DNA from: Lampris incognitus
Taxonomy: Eukaryota > Chordata > Actinopteri > Lampriformes > Lampridae
Direction: 5' to 3'
Length of the DNA stretch: 64,000 nucleotides
Assembly: GCF_029633865.1 (NCBI RefSeq)
Contig: NC_079213.1
Location: 100,403,193 to 100,467,192 of the forward strand
The notes under the pieces were generated by a model that did not search any database, was not told the origin of the DNA, and was given only the letters and a program-made list of their open reading frames with translations. Below are positions 43,849 through 55,596 of the stretch, one piece after another; positions within the stretch are counted from its first letter, which is position 1; each line of letters opens with the position of its first letter. The position numbers and the translations under genes are program-made.

Positions 43849-44302
43849 TACATCCATCCATCCATTATCCCAACCGCTTAGCCTGCTCTCAGGGTTGTGG
43901 GGATGCTGGAGCCTGTCCCAGCAGGAGACACCCTGGACAGGCCGCCAGGCCATCACAGGACCGACAGACACACATTCACAAACACACACGCACACGCACA
44001 CATTCATACCTAATTTAGCATGGCTGATTCACCTGACTTACATGTCTTTGGACTGTGGGAGGAAACCAATGCCCCCAGAGGACACCCACGCAGACATGGG
44101 GAGAACATGCAAACTCCACACAGAGGACGACCGCCAAGGTTGGACTACCCCGGGGCTCGAACCCAGGACCTTCTTGCTGTGAGGTGACGGCGCTAACCAC
44201 TGTGCCACCGTGCCGCCCTTGGGGGTCCTCCTGGGTCGGCCTCTGTGTGGAGTTTACATGTTCTCCCCGTGTCTGCGTGGGTGTCCTCCGGGGGCTCACA
44301 CA
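43849..44302 (-). repeat. SINE-B, minus strand, plus an inverted core fragment
   Basis: On the minus strand from about 44217: GGGCGGCACGGTGGCACAG head, B-box-like GGGTTCGAGCCCC (about 44152-44164), SINE core, a TG/CA-rich region and a tail ending at the CATCCATCCATTATCC text (43849-43868). Directly beyond the head, 44218-44302 repeats the SINE core on the plus strand (CTCTGTGTGGAGTTTACATG). The two parts form an inverted pair head to core. Confidence 0.75.
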
Positions 44303-44616
44303 CTCCTGCTCTGTGATCATATTTAATCAGTTAAAACCGACTGGACTGGAGAACCGTTTGGAGGAACTAATTTTAATATTCTTACCAAAACTAAATTACA
44401 ATGTTTTGAAGAGGCTGGCAGAATAGACGGTAGAATAGAACAACACAGTGAATTCATCTGTTTCGTGACCTATTTCCTACGTGATGAGAGAACAGAGCGC
44501 TCCTGGCTGAGGAGTCCGCAGTTATTAGTAGAGTTTAGTAGAGTAGTTATTATTAGAGGAGTTAATTTGTAAAATTAACAGAAAAAAACATAACATCAAA
44601 AAATGCCACTCTCAGA
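44303..44616. other. Non-coding segment
   Basis: AT-rich sequence with short GTAGAGTTTAGTAGAGTAG repeats near 44530. No gene or RNA is seen. Confidence 0.4.
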
Positions 44617-44791
44617 GCATCCAGGTAGCATAGCGGTCTATTCCATTGCCTGCCAACATGGGGATCGCCAGTTCAAATCCCTGTGTTACCTCCGGCTTGG
44701 TCGGGTGTCCCTACAGACACAATTGGCCATGTCTGCGGGTGGGAAGCCAGATGTTGGTATGTGTCCTGGTTGCTGCACTAGCGCCTCTTCC

Positions 44792-45216
44792 CCAGATAGC
44801 ATCCGGATGTGGGCCATTTCAGGCAATGATGTGGCGCTGACGGCCTTCTTCTGGCCCTGACAAAATGGATGTGAGCCTGAAGTGGCCCACATGTATAATA
44901 GCAAATATGGCCCAAATATGCCAAATCAAATGTGGGCCTTTTTTGGCAAAGATGTGGTGCTCTCGGCAACATGTGATCTGGCTGTGACCCTGAAGTGGCC
45001 CGTGTGGTAAATGGTGAATATGGACCAAATATCACAAAACAAATATGGGCCACCTTTGGCAAATATGTGGCACATGTGGCATTGCTATGGCTTGGTTCTG
45101 GCCCAGATCTGGAAAACAGGAGCGGACGGCCCAAGTGCCATCATTCCACACGGTATGTAGGCTGGATGAAGTGTCGGATGTGGGGTGGTCCGGGCCACAG
45201 CAATTTTGCTATTTGG
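44792..45216. mobile_element. MITE-D, copy 2
   Basis: Starts CCAGATAGCA and ends TGCTATTTGG. It is very similar to 38141-38575 and lies in the same orientation. It sits inside SINE-A, which proves it moved as a unit. Confidence 0.78.
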
Positions 45217-45448
45217 GTCTGGTCGGTCGAGGCACCTGTTTGGGGGGGGGGACTGGGGGGAATAGCGTGATCCTCCCACGTGCTATGTCCCCCTGGTGAA
45301 ACTCCTGACTGTCAGGTGAAAATGAGTGGCTGGTGACTCCACACATATCGGAGGAGGCATGTGGTAGTCTGCAGCCCTCCCCGGATCGGCAGAGGGGGTG
45401 GAGCAGTGACCCGGATGGCTCGGAAGAGTGGGGTAATTGGCCGGATAC

Positions 45449-45825
45449 ATTCATTCATTATCCAAACCGCTTATCCTGCTCTCAGGGTCGCGGGGATGCG
45501 GGAGCCTATCCCAGCAGTCACTGGGCGGCAGGTGGGGAGACACCCTGGACAGGCCGCCAGGCCATCACAGGGAAGACACACACACACACATACTACCTAG
45601 GGGCAATTTAGTATGGTCGATTCACCTGACCTACATGTCTTTGGACTGTGGGAGGAAACTGGAGCACCCGGAGGAAACCCACGCAGATACAGGGAGAACA
45701 TGCAAACTCCACACAGAGGATGACCCGGGACAACCCCAAGGTTGGACTACCCCGGGGTTCAAACCCAGAACCTTCTTGCTGTGAGGCGACCGCACTAACC
45801 ACTGCGCCACTGTGCCACATACAAC
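45449..45825 (-). repeat. SINE-B, minus strand, inserted in SINE-A
   Basis: Head near 45815 (GGCACAGTGGCGCAGTGG on the complement), B-box-like GGGTTTGAACCCC (about 45755-45767), core and tail ending at the ATTCATTCATTATCC text. It is flanked by a target duplication of SINE-A sequence: AATTGGCCGGATAC (45435-45448) and AATATGGCCAGATAC (45826-45840). Confidence 0.8.
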
Positions 45826-45870
45826 AATATGGCCAGATACAATTGGGTAGAAAAAGGGAGCACCCCCCCC

Positions 45871-46708
45871 CAAAAAAAGAAAAGAAAATGCTGCTCTCAA
45901 AAGAATGAAACATATTTTGCATGACTGGGCGACATTTTGAGCTTTATATAGAAGGTGCATCAGGTTTGCTGTGGATAGACGCGAGAGATATTCAAACGCA
46001 GACATTCTCTTTCTCGCCTGATGCTGTTTACATTCAGATGGTAATAAAAGAAGCCTGAAGGTCATCAGTTATAAAACACCATTGGACCCGCGGCCCACCT
46101 AATATTCATACCGCTGGCTCAGTGTGATGCATCTTTACATAGAGGGCTCAACACACACACATACACACACACAAAGCTCTGATAGCTCTCCAAAGGTGCG
46201 TCACCTCGCCATGAGAGAAAGAAAGAAAATGTAAATAGGTGAGGAAAAGAGAGACAACAGACAGGTGGGCGAGCAAGAAGACGAGGGAAGAGAGAGAGCT
46301 TAAGAGAAGCAGACTCTAATTAGATGGCCTGACATTATCCATTAGCAGCCACTATGTAGGGAAATTGTGTTTTGTTTTGTTTTTCTGATTTGCCACACTC
46401 AGCCGTACACCTTCCAAAGTTAACCTTCAGTTATTTTTTTACACCTCTTTTTATTTGAACCATTCTTCCCTGGATTTAGAGATGCAATTCATAATGTTCT
46501 GTATCATTAATGACATATTTGGTACCTTTTCCCGCTGTCCTTTTTTCAGCAACAGCTATTCAAGCGTATTAGAAATCTGTAGTTACTCCTCCAAAAGAGG
46601 AAAAGAAGAAGAAGTAGAAGAAGAAAAAGAAGGAAAAAGAAGTAGTAGTAGTGGTAGTAGTAGTACTAGTAGTGATGGCGCTAAAATACAAAACTAAACA
46701 TCATTGTT
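45871..46708. other. Non-coding segment, with GAA/GTA repeats at the right
   Basis: 46090-46400 is complex, with homeodomain-type AT motifs (CTAATTAGATGG, CCATTAGC), and could be a conserved non-coding element. 46595-46675 is a purine-rich AGAAGAAG and AGTAGTAG run. No gene is seen. Confidence 0.4.
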
Positions 46709-47045
46709 GGGCGGCACAGTGGTGCAGTGGTTAATGCTGTTGCCGCACATCAAGAAGGTCCTGGGTTTGAACCCCGGGGTTGTCCAACCTTGGGGGTCAT
46801 CCTAGGTCGTCCTCTGTGTGGAGTTTGCATGTTCTCCCCGTGTCTGCAGTGGGTTTTCTCCAGGTGCTGCGGTTTCCCCCACCATCAAAAAGACATGCAT
46901 GTTAGGGTTAGTACTCCTGTCTGTGCCCCTGACCTAGGCATGGCAAGCCGAACCGGGGTTCCACAGCGGCTGGTCCACTGCTCCTAGCTACACAGTTAGG
47001 ATGGGTGAAATGCAGAGAGGAATTTCCCTACGAGGATCCTTAAAG
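46709..47045 (+). repeat. SINE-B, plus strand, nearly complete
   Basis: GGGCGGCACAGTGGTGCAGTGG head (A box), GGGTTTGAACCCC (B box, 46763-46775), the core (TGTGTGGAGTTTGCATG...TCCCCGTGTCTGC) and a 3' region ending in A-rich sequence near 47050. It has the best-preserved tRNA-like head of the family in this window. Confidence 0.8.
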
Positions 47046-47240
47046 CATATCAAAAAAAAAAAATCATCTCACATTTAAAACATTTGATATGGCTTGTGTT
47101 GCTGTTCAACATTACTTTGTCAGGTGGCATTGTTGATCAGTCTTCTTCCTCCAAAACACACACGCCACCACAGGGTTGTCTACTCCATATCCTTCTGTTG
47201 TTGTGGTGCACAGCCTGCACGTGGACGTTCAACTGTGGGC

Positions 47241-47650
47241 CAGTGGTGGAAGAAGTATTCAGAACTTTTATTTAAATAAAATAGCAATACCACAGTGTAA
47301 AAATACTTGGTTAAAAGTAAAAGTCCTGCATTCAAAATCGTACTTAAGTACAAAAGTAAATGTGGACCTAATTTCAATTACTTTATATACTGCCGGGTAG
47401 CTTAGTCTATAAAAATGTATCATTATTAGTTGATCTATACTTTGTATTAATAATCTAAATCTGCAAAGTAACTAGTAACTAAAGCTGTCAAATGTAGTGG
47501 AGTAAAAAGTACCATATTTCCCTCTGAAATGTAGTGGAGTAAAAGTATAAAGTAGCATAAAATGGAAATACTCAAGCAAAGTACACTTATCTCAAAATTG
47601 TACTTAAGTACAGTACCTGAGTAAATGTACCTAGTTACATTCCACCACTG
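47241..47650. mobile_element. hAT-type MITE
   Basis: The termini CAGTGGTGGAA and TTCCACCACTG are perfect inverted repeats, and the flanks CTGTGGGC (47233-47240) and CTGTGAGC (47651-47658) form an 8-bp target duplication with one mismatch, as for hAT elements. The interior (AAGTAAAAGT, TACTTAAGTACA repeats) matches a MITE that is very common in fish. No transposase is encoded. Confidence 0.88.
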
Positions 47651-49573
47651 CTGTGAGCTTAGGATCGCATCCATTTTGACTGGAACGCTGGAATTTGTGG
47701 CATGAAAATTAACTATTTTGACCACCATATGATGCCAAATCCACCAAAACATTAAAAATTAAATTCATCCACTTTAAGTTTCAAGTCACAACCTCATCTT
47801 TGGCCTGATAAGCAGTTGCCTATTGGGTCACCTGACTGGTAACCAGTGCAGGGAAATAAGCAGACGTGGCCTCAGCCTTGGTGTGTCTATGGCCTGTGTC
47901 TCATCTGGTATGGCTCTTGGCAGTGACACAGTCCTAACAGACTAGTGATTAATGTGATAGGTGGAGTTTGTCTCATTATGTTGACACCGGCTGATAAATG
48001 CCTTGTAAACAGCCAGTCACAGCTGTGAATGCATCATTATAATCCAGGATTAGGAGGTGCCAGGCAGGACCAATGAATACAATTAGAGACTGACAAAATT
48101 AATTTGGCCATATTGTAGAGCTTTTCTAAAAGATTTCTCTTCAGTTTGAGTGAGAGGCTTAGTGGAAGAACTGCAAACATCCCTTTTAGGTTTGCATTTG
48201 TTCCAGTGCCTATTATTCAAATTTAACTAAAATTTATACAAATATTCGTGTTTTATACTGTTTGTTTAGAATTTACAAATGATCAATTGGGGAAATGCTG
48301 ATAATGGAGTTGGTTTAGCATGGGAAGTTGAGTGGGACACTTTCACCAATGGGAGAAAAGGTGGGGGCGCAAACTTTATCATGCAAATGCTCTACCACCG
48401 CATCAACGTCTATGCCACTGTCTGAGGAGAGGAGACAGGTGACTTTCAGATGTGATCAGTCGTCGGAGAGGTCACCAAGACCACCATTAACTTCCTGTCA
48501 CTCATCACCGTCACGCCTCATTGACCAAAGAGTCATTTCTTTGTGTTTTTGTTTTTTTATCGTGTTTTTTTTTTTTTTACTCACCTCCTTTACGTTCAGC
48601 ACTCAGGACTTTGGGTTTGCCTGTTTCTTTTTTTCCACAAACTTATAAAAGGTACACCTCATAACTGCACCCCACCTCCACACCGTCGGCCCGTCCCATT
48701 ACCGGAGCGATGGTCAATTGAGATGATCAATTTGCATAATGGAGCGTTAAATTGGGCCCATCACGCCTACCTCTCGGCAGCTTGCTCCCACCGAGGGCTC
48801 GCTGAGAATGACAATTGCTCTAGAAGGGAGTGACAGAGATCCTCCACCCTCAGGCCCAAGTTTCCTTTCACCGGTGAGTCTGACCAGGGGTGGAGCCAAA
48901 CGTTGTAAACATTTGGGGCATAGCCCAAAGCTAGGGGGGCCCTGGGGGCATGCTCCTTCGGGGAATATCTTTTTTTCCCCATTTACAGCAGCTATGCACT
49001 GTTTTTCAAGCCATTTGAACTAATAGAATGCCTAAAAATCTGTACATCATTTGGGAAAAACATGATAGTTGCCAAGGAAATCAATCCTCCTGTAGAGCCT
49101 ACATTCTGTTTAGTATCTAATTGTGCTCCAGCTGTCTTCATCATTCTGAAACCACAACACAACAAACGTGGAGGATGACTAATTTTCACTCCTGCAACCT
49201 AAAAAGAGGCAAAAATTGTCTGATGTTACTATCTTTCAGTTACATAACATAGGTAGGGGTTTAATTTGGCATAAACAGTGTTATTAATCTTGAAACCTAT
49301 TTTTGTTATACTATGATGGAGAAGAGTTTACAGGATAACTATTTAGCTGACAAATCTGCACATTTGAATCCATGCCATAATAGTAATCTGGACTGCACTA
49401 ACTGCAAATCAAGGATCTCCAACAATGCCAAACGAATGTGGTCTTCGATACTGAACATTAGGCCAACAGAAGAACATTTACTCAAATTATATTAGATTCC
49501 TTTGGGGAATAGCATAACAGGATAAACAACATGGACATATATTATTATCTTACGTTACATTATTTGAGCTACT
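47651..49573. other. Non-coding segment with complex unique sequence
   Basis: No gene is recognised. Within 48330-48850 there are an ATGCAAAT octamer (about 48384) and its complement ATTTGCAT (about 48730), and the sequence is balanced and complex, so a conserved regulatory element is possible. 49190-49570 is AT-rich. Confidence 0.4.
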
Positions 49574-52500
49574 AACCCAGCCACTGAGGATGCACAAGCC
49601 AGTGCATCCTTAGTGCCGGTCCCAAGCCCGGACAAATAGGGAGGGTTGCGTCAGGAAGGGCATCCGGCGTAAAATCTTTGCCAAATCAAATATGCGGATC
49701 ATAAATAAGACTTACATACCGGATCGGTCGAGGCTCAGGTTACCAACGACCGCCACCGGTACTGTTAACCAGCAGGGTGTCGGTGGAAACTATGCTACTG
49801 TTGGGCGAAGGAGAAGGAGAGGGGGAAAGCATGTCCAGAGGCAGCTAGAGAGGAGGAAGGGTAGGCATGTGGAGGTGAGAGTTGGAACTTTGAATGTTGG
49901 CACTATGACTGGTAAAGGGAGAGAGCTGGCTGACATGATGGAAAGAAGAAAGGTAGGCATACTGTGTGTGCAAGAGACCAGGTGGAAGGGGAGTAAGGCC
50001 AGGAGTATCGGAGGTGGGTTCAAACTCTTCTACCATGGTGTGAATGGGAGGAGTAATGGGGTAGGGGTAATTCTGAAGGAAGAGTATGTCAAGAGCGTGC
50101 TGAAGGTGAAGAGAGTGTCAGACAGAGTGATGAGTATGAAGCTGGAAATTGAAGGTTTATTGCTGAATGTTATCAGCGCATATGCCCCACACGTTGGGTG
50201 TGAGATGGATGAAAAAGAAGAATTCTGGAGTGAGTTGGACGACATGGTGGAGAGGGTACCCAAGGAGGAGAGAGTGATGATTGGAGTGGACTTCAATGGA
50301 CATGTTGGTGAAGGGAACAGAGGTGATGAGGAGGTGATGGGAAGGTATGGAGTCAAGAAGAGAAATGTGGAAGGACAGATGGTGGTCAATTTTGCGAAAA
50401 GGATGGAAATGGCTGTGGTGAATACATATTTCAAGAGGGAGGAACACAGGGTGACGTACAAGAGTGGAGGAAAGTGCACACAGGTGGACTATATCTTATG
50501 TAGAAGGCGCCATCTAAAAGGGATTGGAGACTGCAAAGTGGTGACAGGGGAGAACGTAGCTAGGCAGCATCGGATGGTGGTCTGTAGGATGACTTTGGAG
50601 ACCAAGAAGAGGAAGCGAGTGAAGACACAGCCGAAGATCAAATGGTGGAAGTTGAAGAAGGAAGACTGTTGTGTGGAGTTCAGGTAGGAGTTAAGACAGG
50701 CACTGGGTGGTAGTGAAGAGTTGCCAGATGGTTGGACAACCACTGCAGAAATAGTGAGGGAGACAGCTAGGAAGGTACTTGGTGTGTCATCAGGACAGAG
50801 GAAGGAAGACAAGGAGACTTGGTGGTGGAATGAAGAAGTACAGCAAATTATACAGAGGAAAAGGTTGGCAAAGAAGAAGTGGGATAGTAAGAGAGATGAA
50901 GAAAGTAGACAGGAGTACAAGGAGATGCAGCATAAAGCAAAGAGAGAGGTGGCAAAGGTAAAGGAAAAGGCGTATGGTGAGTTGTATGACAGGTTAGACA
51001 CTAAGGAAGGAGAAAAGGACTTCTACCGATTGGCTAGACAGAGGGACCAAGCTGCAAAGGATGTGCAGCAAGTTAGGGCGATCAAGGATAGAGATGGAAA
51101 TGTGCTGACAAGCGAGGAGAGTGTGCTAAGAAGGTGGAAGGAATACTTTGAGGGGCTGATGAATGAAGAAAATGAGAGAGAGAGAAGGTTGGATGATGTA
51201 GGGATAGTGAATCAGGAAGTTCAGCGGATTAACGAGGAGGAAGTGAGGGCAGCTATGAAGAGGATGAAGAATGGAAAGGCAGTTGGTCCTGATGACATAC
51301 CTGTGGAGGCATGGAGATGTTTAGGAGAGATGGCAGTGGAGTTTTTAACTAGATTGTTTAACACAATCCTTGAAAGTGAGAGGATGCCTGAGGAGTGGAG
51401 AAGAAGCATACTGGTACCGATTTTCAAGAACAAGGGCGATGTGCAGAACTGTAACAACTACAGAGGTATAAAGTTGATCAGCCACAGCATGAAGATTGGG
51501 AAAGAGTAATAGAAGCTAGGTTAAGAGGAGAGGTGATGATCAGCTAGCAGCAGTATGGTTTCATGCCACGAAAGAGCACCACAGATGCGATGTTTGCTTT
51601 GAGAAGTATAGAGAAGGCCAGAAAGAGTTGCATTGTGTCTTTGTAGATTTAGAGAAAGCTTATGACAGAGTGCCGAGAGAGGAGGTGTGGTATTGTATGA
51701 GGAAGTCAGGAGTTGCAGAGAAGTATGTAGGAGTGGTGCAGAATACGTATGAGGGAAGTGTGACAATGGTGAGGTGTGCAGTTGGAATGACAGATGGGTT
51801 CACGGTGGAGGTGGGATTACATCAAGGATCGGCTCTGAGCACTTTCTTGTTTGCAATGGTGATGGACAGGTTGATGGACAAGATCAGGCAGGAGTCTCCA
51901 TGGACGATGATGTTCGCGGATGACATTGTGATCTGTAGCGAGAGTAGGGTGCAGGTTGAGGAGAGCCTGGAGAGGTGGAGGTATGCACTGGAGAGAAGAG
52001 GAATGAAAGTCAGTAGGAGCAAGACGGAATACCTATGCGTGAATGAGAGAGAGGACAGTGGAATGGTCAGGATGCAAGGAGTGGAGGTGACAAAGGCATT
52101 TGAGTTTAAATACTTGGGGTCAACTGTCCAAAGTAATGGGGAGTGCAGTAGAGAGGTGAAAAAGAGAGTGCAGGCAGGGTGGAGAGGGTGGAGAAGTGTG
52201 TCAGGAGTGATTTGCGAAAGAAGGGTACCAGCAAGAGTTAAAGGGAAAGTTTACAAGATGGTTGTGAGACCAGCTATATTATATGGTTTGGAGACAGTGG
52301 CACTGACGAAAAGACAGGAGGCCGAGCTGGAGGTGGCAGAGTTGAAGATGCTAAGATTTTCATTGGGAGTAACGAAGAAGGGCAGGATTAGGAACGATTA
52401 TATTAGAGGGACCGCTCAGGTTGGACGGTTTGGAGACAAAGCAAGAGAGGCAAGATTGAGATCGCTTGGACATGTGTGGAGGAGAGTATACTGGGAGAAG

Positions 52501-52691
52501 GATGCTGAATATGGAGCTGCCAGGGAAGAGGAGAAGAGGAAGGCCAAAGAGGAGGTTTATGGATGTGGTGAGGGAGGACATGCAGGTGGCTGGTGTGACA
52601 GAGGAAGACGCAGAAGACAGGAAGAAATGGAAACGGATGATCCGCTGTGGCGACTCCTAACGGGAGCAGCCGAAAGTAGTAGTAGTAGACT
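49574..52691 (+). mobile_element. RTE-clade LINE, copy 2, full length but decayed
   Basis: Same 5' start (AACCCAGCCACTGAGGATGC) and 3' end (TAACGGGAGCAGCCGAAAG with GTA repeats) as the other copies. A 14-bp target duplication TTATTTGAGCTACT lies at 49560-49573 and 52692-52705. Of the three long copies it has the most disablements, so it is probably the oldest. Confidence 0.92.
49692..52660 (+). pseudogene. RTE endonuclease-reverse transcriptase, several breaks
   Basis: The endonuclease part is open to 50687, where CAG has become TAG. The linker and first RT motifs are open from about 50688 to 51509. Then come a 1-bp deletion near 51496 (AGATTGGG for AGATTTGGG), a TAG near 51545 and a 13-bp deletion near 51605. 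RT motifs A-C (VFVDLEKAYDRV, LHQGSALSTFLF, MFADDIVIC) are open again from 51628, and a rearrangement near 52487 shifts the C-terminus. Unlike copy 1 it keeps the KLFYHGVNG segment. No functional protein can be made. Confidence 0.9.
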
Positions 52692-52808
52692 TTATTTGAG
52701 CTACTCCTGGTCACTCTGTTCTCTTTTCCTCCTTCCTTGTCCATACAGACATAATACAGATATTTTTAGATTCAGTGTGACTTACACTTTCCAAGAATAC
52801 ATTGGCCT

Positions 52809-53278
52809 CTGTGCATAACTGTAGTCCACTGACTTCCGGTTTCTACTGCAGTGGTCATACCAGTTTCCTCTTTGTTGGCATGTGCTATTGACAATGGCAT
52901 ATTTTCCGCGATGCCTGCAAAATTTACCATGAATAAATGTCAACGACATGCACAGAATTGTCGCCAAACGTTCACCTGCACCTAGCAGCAAATGGGTGAA
53001 AAGTTTCAAGTTGTACATATCAAGTTACATCCACAATAATGAGGATGAGCGGATGGACAGACGGACATAAGTTGATATGTACAACTTTTCACCTGTTTGC
53101 CGGTAGGTGCAGGTGAAAGTTTGTCGACAATTCTGTGCATGTCGTTGACATTTAGCCATGGCAAATCTTGCAGGCATCGCGAAAAATATGCCATTGTCAA
53201 TAGCATACGCTGACAACAGGAAACTGGTATGACCGCTGCAGTAGAAACCAGAAGTTAATGGACTACAATTATGCACAG
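52809..53278. mobile_element. Long-TIR MITE (MITE-C), copy 2
   Basis: Starts CTGTGCATAACTGTAGTCCA and ends with the complementary TGGACTACAATTATGCACAG. The arms are about 200 bp with a loop of about 70 bp (53010-53070). It is the uninterrupted counterpart of 37939-38822 and shows that MITE-D was absent from the original unit. Confidence 0.82.
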
Positions 53279-53399
53279 AGAGGATTATGTCCGATGCAAA
53301 TAAATATACATAAATATGCTTAGAAAAAGTTCCTTGTAACTCCAGAACTTACCTGGGAATCATCACGTTTCGAAGCAGCTCCTTAATATACGTATGTTC

Positions 53400-53950
53400 T
53401 GTATATGGTGCAGAGCATGATATCAAATACAATGCTAGTAAGAGTGTTGTCATGATCTTCAGAACCAAAGAGGTAATTTATCTAAAATTTCCTAATTTTA
53501 AATTGTCTGATAATAAGGTGTATGTAATAAGGTGAAATATTTTGGACATTATATTACTGAACAAATGACAGACGATTGATATTTAGAGGTAATGTGCATG
53601 ATGTATGCACAAGCAAACACGCTCTCACACAAGTTTGGTATGTGTTCACTTTGTATGAAGATGTCTCTGTTCAGAGCATATTGTGCACCACTTTATATTG
53701 CACACCTGTGGTCAAACTACAAAAAAGCAAGCTTACAGAAAGAATACTACTAAAAAGACCTAGATGGTGTGGTGCAAGTGAAATGTTTGTGGCTGCAGGA
53801 GCCAATATCTTTCAGGCTGTTCTAAGAAATCTCATGTATAAATTTATTTGCCGGCTCAATGACTCTGATAATGCAATCATGAAGGGTTTAACTAATATAA
53901 GATTAAGTGCCACACGCCACCAATCCCGGCAGTGGGACTATCGGTAGCTG
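53400..53950 (+). pseudogene. LINE ORF2 C-terminal fragment, clade undetermined
   Basis: With frame changes the plus strand reads VKYFGHIITEQMTDD, then MMYAQANTLSHKFGMCS, SILCTTLYCTPVV, LLKRPRWCGASEMFVAAGAN and AVLRNLMYKFICRLNDSDNA. This is the region downstream of the RT active site in LINEs related to those with YTAHLW...RWCSASQMFV motifs. The N-terminal and RT core parts are gone. Confidence 0.65.
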
Positions 53951-54299
53951 CCTCCTTGTAAGAAACTGATTTGTTCCTTTTATGTTATTTTATTGTGTTT
54001 ACTTTATGTATTGTCTAGTGTTTGTCTTTTACCAATGGTTCTTATCTTTTATAGCTTTATTCTTTCTTCTTCTGTTTTTTTTAATTTTTAATTTTTTTGA
54101 ACCTTGTCTGTTTGTTTATTGACCCTGAGTCTGCAATGAAGTTTTGAGTTGAGTTGAGTATCAGTCAGTGATAATTGTCAGTGCATCTAATGGTACATAG
54201 CAAACAGGAACTCATAATAGCTAATCAGGCTTATTTTATTTTCCAAAATGTAAACAAATGTAGCCTAAAAATATGGGGCTCATGTTGTAGCTGATGGCT

Positions 54300-55225
54300 T
54301 ATCCTTGGGGTGGACCAATTTCTGGCGCAGTGTGTTTTGGGGTTTTGAAAGCGACTGAGACACGGTGTTTGGAAAATACGTGTCTCAACTGTTCAGACAC
54401 TCCCGCCACATATGGAATCATCACTGGTTTACGTTTAGGCAGCTGTTGTCCTTCTCCTCTCTTCGATCGGCTGGTGCACTGTTTGGGCGTTTTCCTGGCT
54501 TTGAAATATGTCCCTCAAGGCTCAGTTCTTGGCCCCCTTCTCTTTTGTATATACATGCTGCCCCTTGGCCAGATCATTCAAAATCACGATGTACTTTACC
54601 ATTTTTATGCCGATGACACTCAGTTATACATGCCACAAAAACTCACAGATCCTAGCTCTCCAGCAAATCTCACAACTTGCCTCTCTGACATTAAATCCTG
54701 GATGATAAAACCCAATTTTCCCTCAGAGATGAATAAAGTATTCTGATTCTGATTCTGATGTCTGAAAAATTTCTCAAATTTAATGATGATAAGTCTGAAG
54801 TCATTCTGTTCGGTCCCAAAAATTCCATCAGCCCTTTTGTTACTAATTCTTGTGGTCTGTCAGCTCATCTTAAACAGGCTACCAGGAGTCTTGTGGTAAT
54901 ATTTGATGCTAACCTCGGTTTTGATAATCAAATCAAACATGTTGTTCAGTCATGGTTTCTCCAACTCAAGCTAATCTCCAAAATGAGGTCATTTTTATCA
55001 ATTGCCGATCTGCAAAAAGTTCTACATGCTTTTATATATTCTCGGATTGACTATTGTAACTCACTTTACTTTGGTATCAGCAAGGACTCCCTCCACAGTC
55101 TGCAGAGGTAAAAAACACCACTGTTCAGTTCATTACCGGCAAAAAGAGGCATGACCAAATCAGTCCTGCGCTTGCCTCCCTACACTGGCTCCCTGTTATA
55201 TTTCGAATTTATTTAAACATTTTAT
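54300..55225 (+). pseudogene. L2-like LINE reverse transcriptase, first segment
   Basis: The frame reads [17 protein letters not shown] (motif B) and [12 protein letters not shown] (motif C), then CLSDIKSWM. After a 50-base insertion it continues FLKFNDDKSEVILFGP, KMRSFLSIADLQKVLHAFIY and SRIDYCNSLYFGI. The C-terminal text (AKKRHDQISPALASLHW-like, 55110-55200) is frameshifted. It is interrupted by SINE-A at 55226 and continues at 55597. Confidence 0.8.
54712..54766 (+). repeat. About 50-bp 3'-end-only retroelement insertion
   Basis: AAAACCCAATTTTCCCTCAG...ATGAATAAAGTATTCTGATTC with TTCTGA repeats splits the L2 frame between WM and SEKFLKF. A few bases (GATG) are duplicated at the edges. It looks like an extremely 5'-truncated LINE or SINE end with the same type of tail as at 551-580. 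Confidence 0.6.
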
Positions 55226-55596
55226 TGCTCACCCCCCCCCCCTCCTTTTTCCCCTCCCCAGTTGTGTCTGGCGAATTACCCAACTCTTCCCAGCCGTCCC
55301 GGTCGCTGCTCCACCCCCTCTGCCGATCCGGGGAGGGCTGCAGACTACCACATGCTTCCTCCGATATATGTGGAGTCGCCAGCCTCTTCTTTTCACCTGA
55401 CAGTGAGGAGTTTCGCCAGGGGGACGTAGTGCGTGGGAGGATCACGCTATTCCCCCAGTCCCCCCCCCGAACAGGCGCCCCGACCGACCAGAGGAGGCGC
55501 TAGTGCTGCAACCAGGACACATGCCCACATCCGGCTTGCCACCCGCAGACACGGCCAATTGTGTCTGTAGGGACGCCCGAACCGGCGATCCCTGTG
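55226..55596 (-). repeat. SINE-A, minus strand, lacking its tRNA-like head
   Basis: Matches the SINE-A body: poly-C at the left end, then CTGCTCCACCCCCTCTGCCG, ACAGTGAGGAGTTTCGCCAG and GGCCAATTGTGTCTGTAGGG. It stops at GGCGATCCCTGTGTT, about 65 bases short of the head seen at 24110-24174. It sits within the L2-like LINE. Confidence 0.75.

Larger units (their letters stand above)
44617..45870 (+). repeat. SINE-A, plus strand, split by a MITE and by SINE-B
   Basis: The head (GCATCCAGGTAGCATAGCGG, A-box region; GTTCAAATCC, B-box region at 44671-44680) is followed by the family body. The body is interrupted by MITE-D (44792-45216), resumes at about 45217 and is interrupted again by a minus-strand SINE-B (45449-45825). 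The 3' end (GGCCAGATACAATTGGG...AGGGAG) follows at 45831-45870. Rejoining the segments gives the same order as the copy at 23271-24174 read in reverse. Confidence 0.78.
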
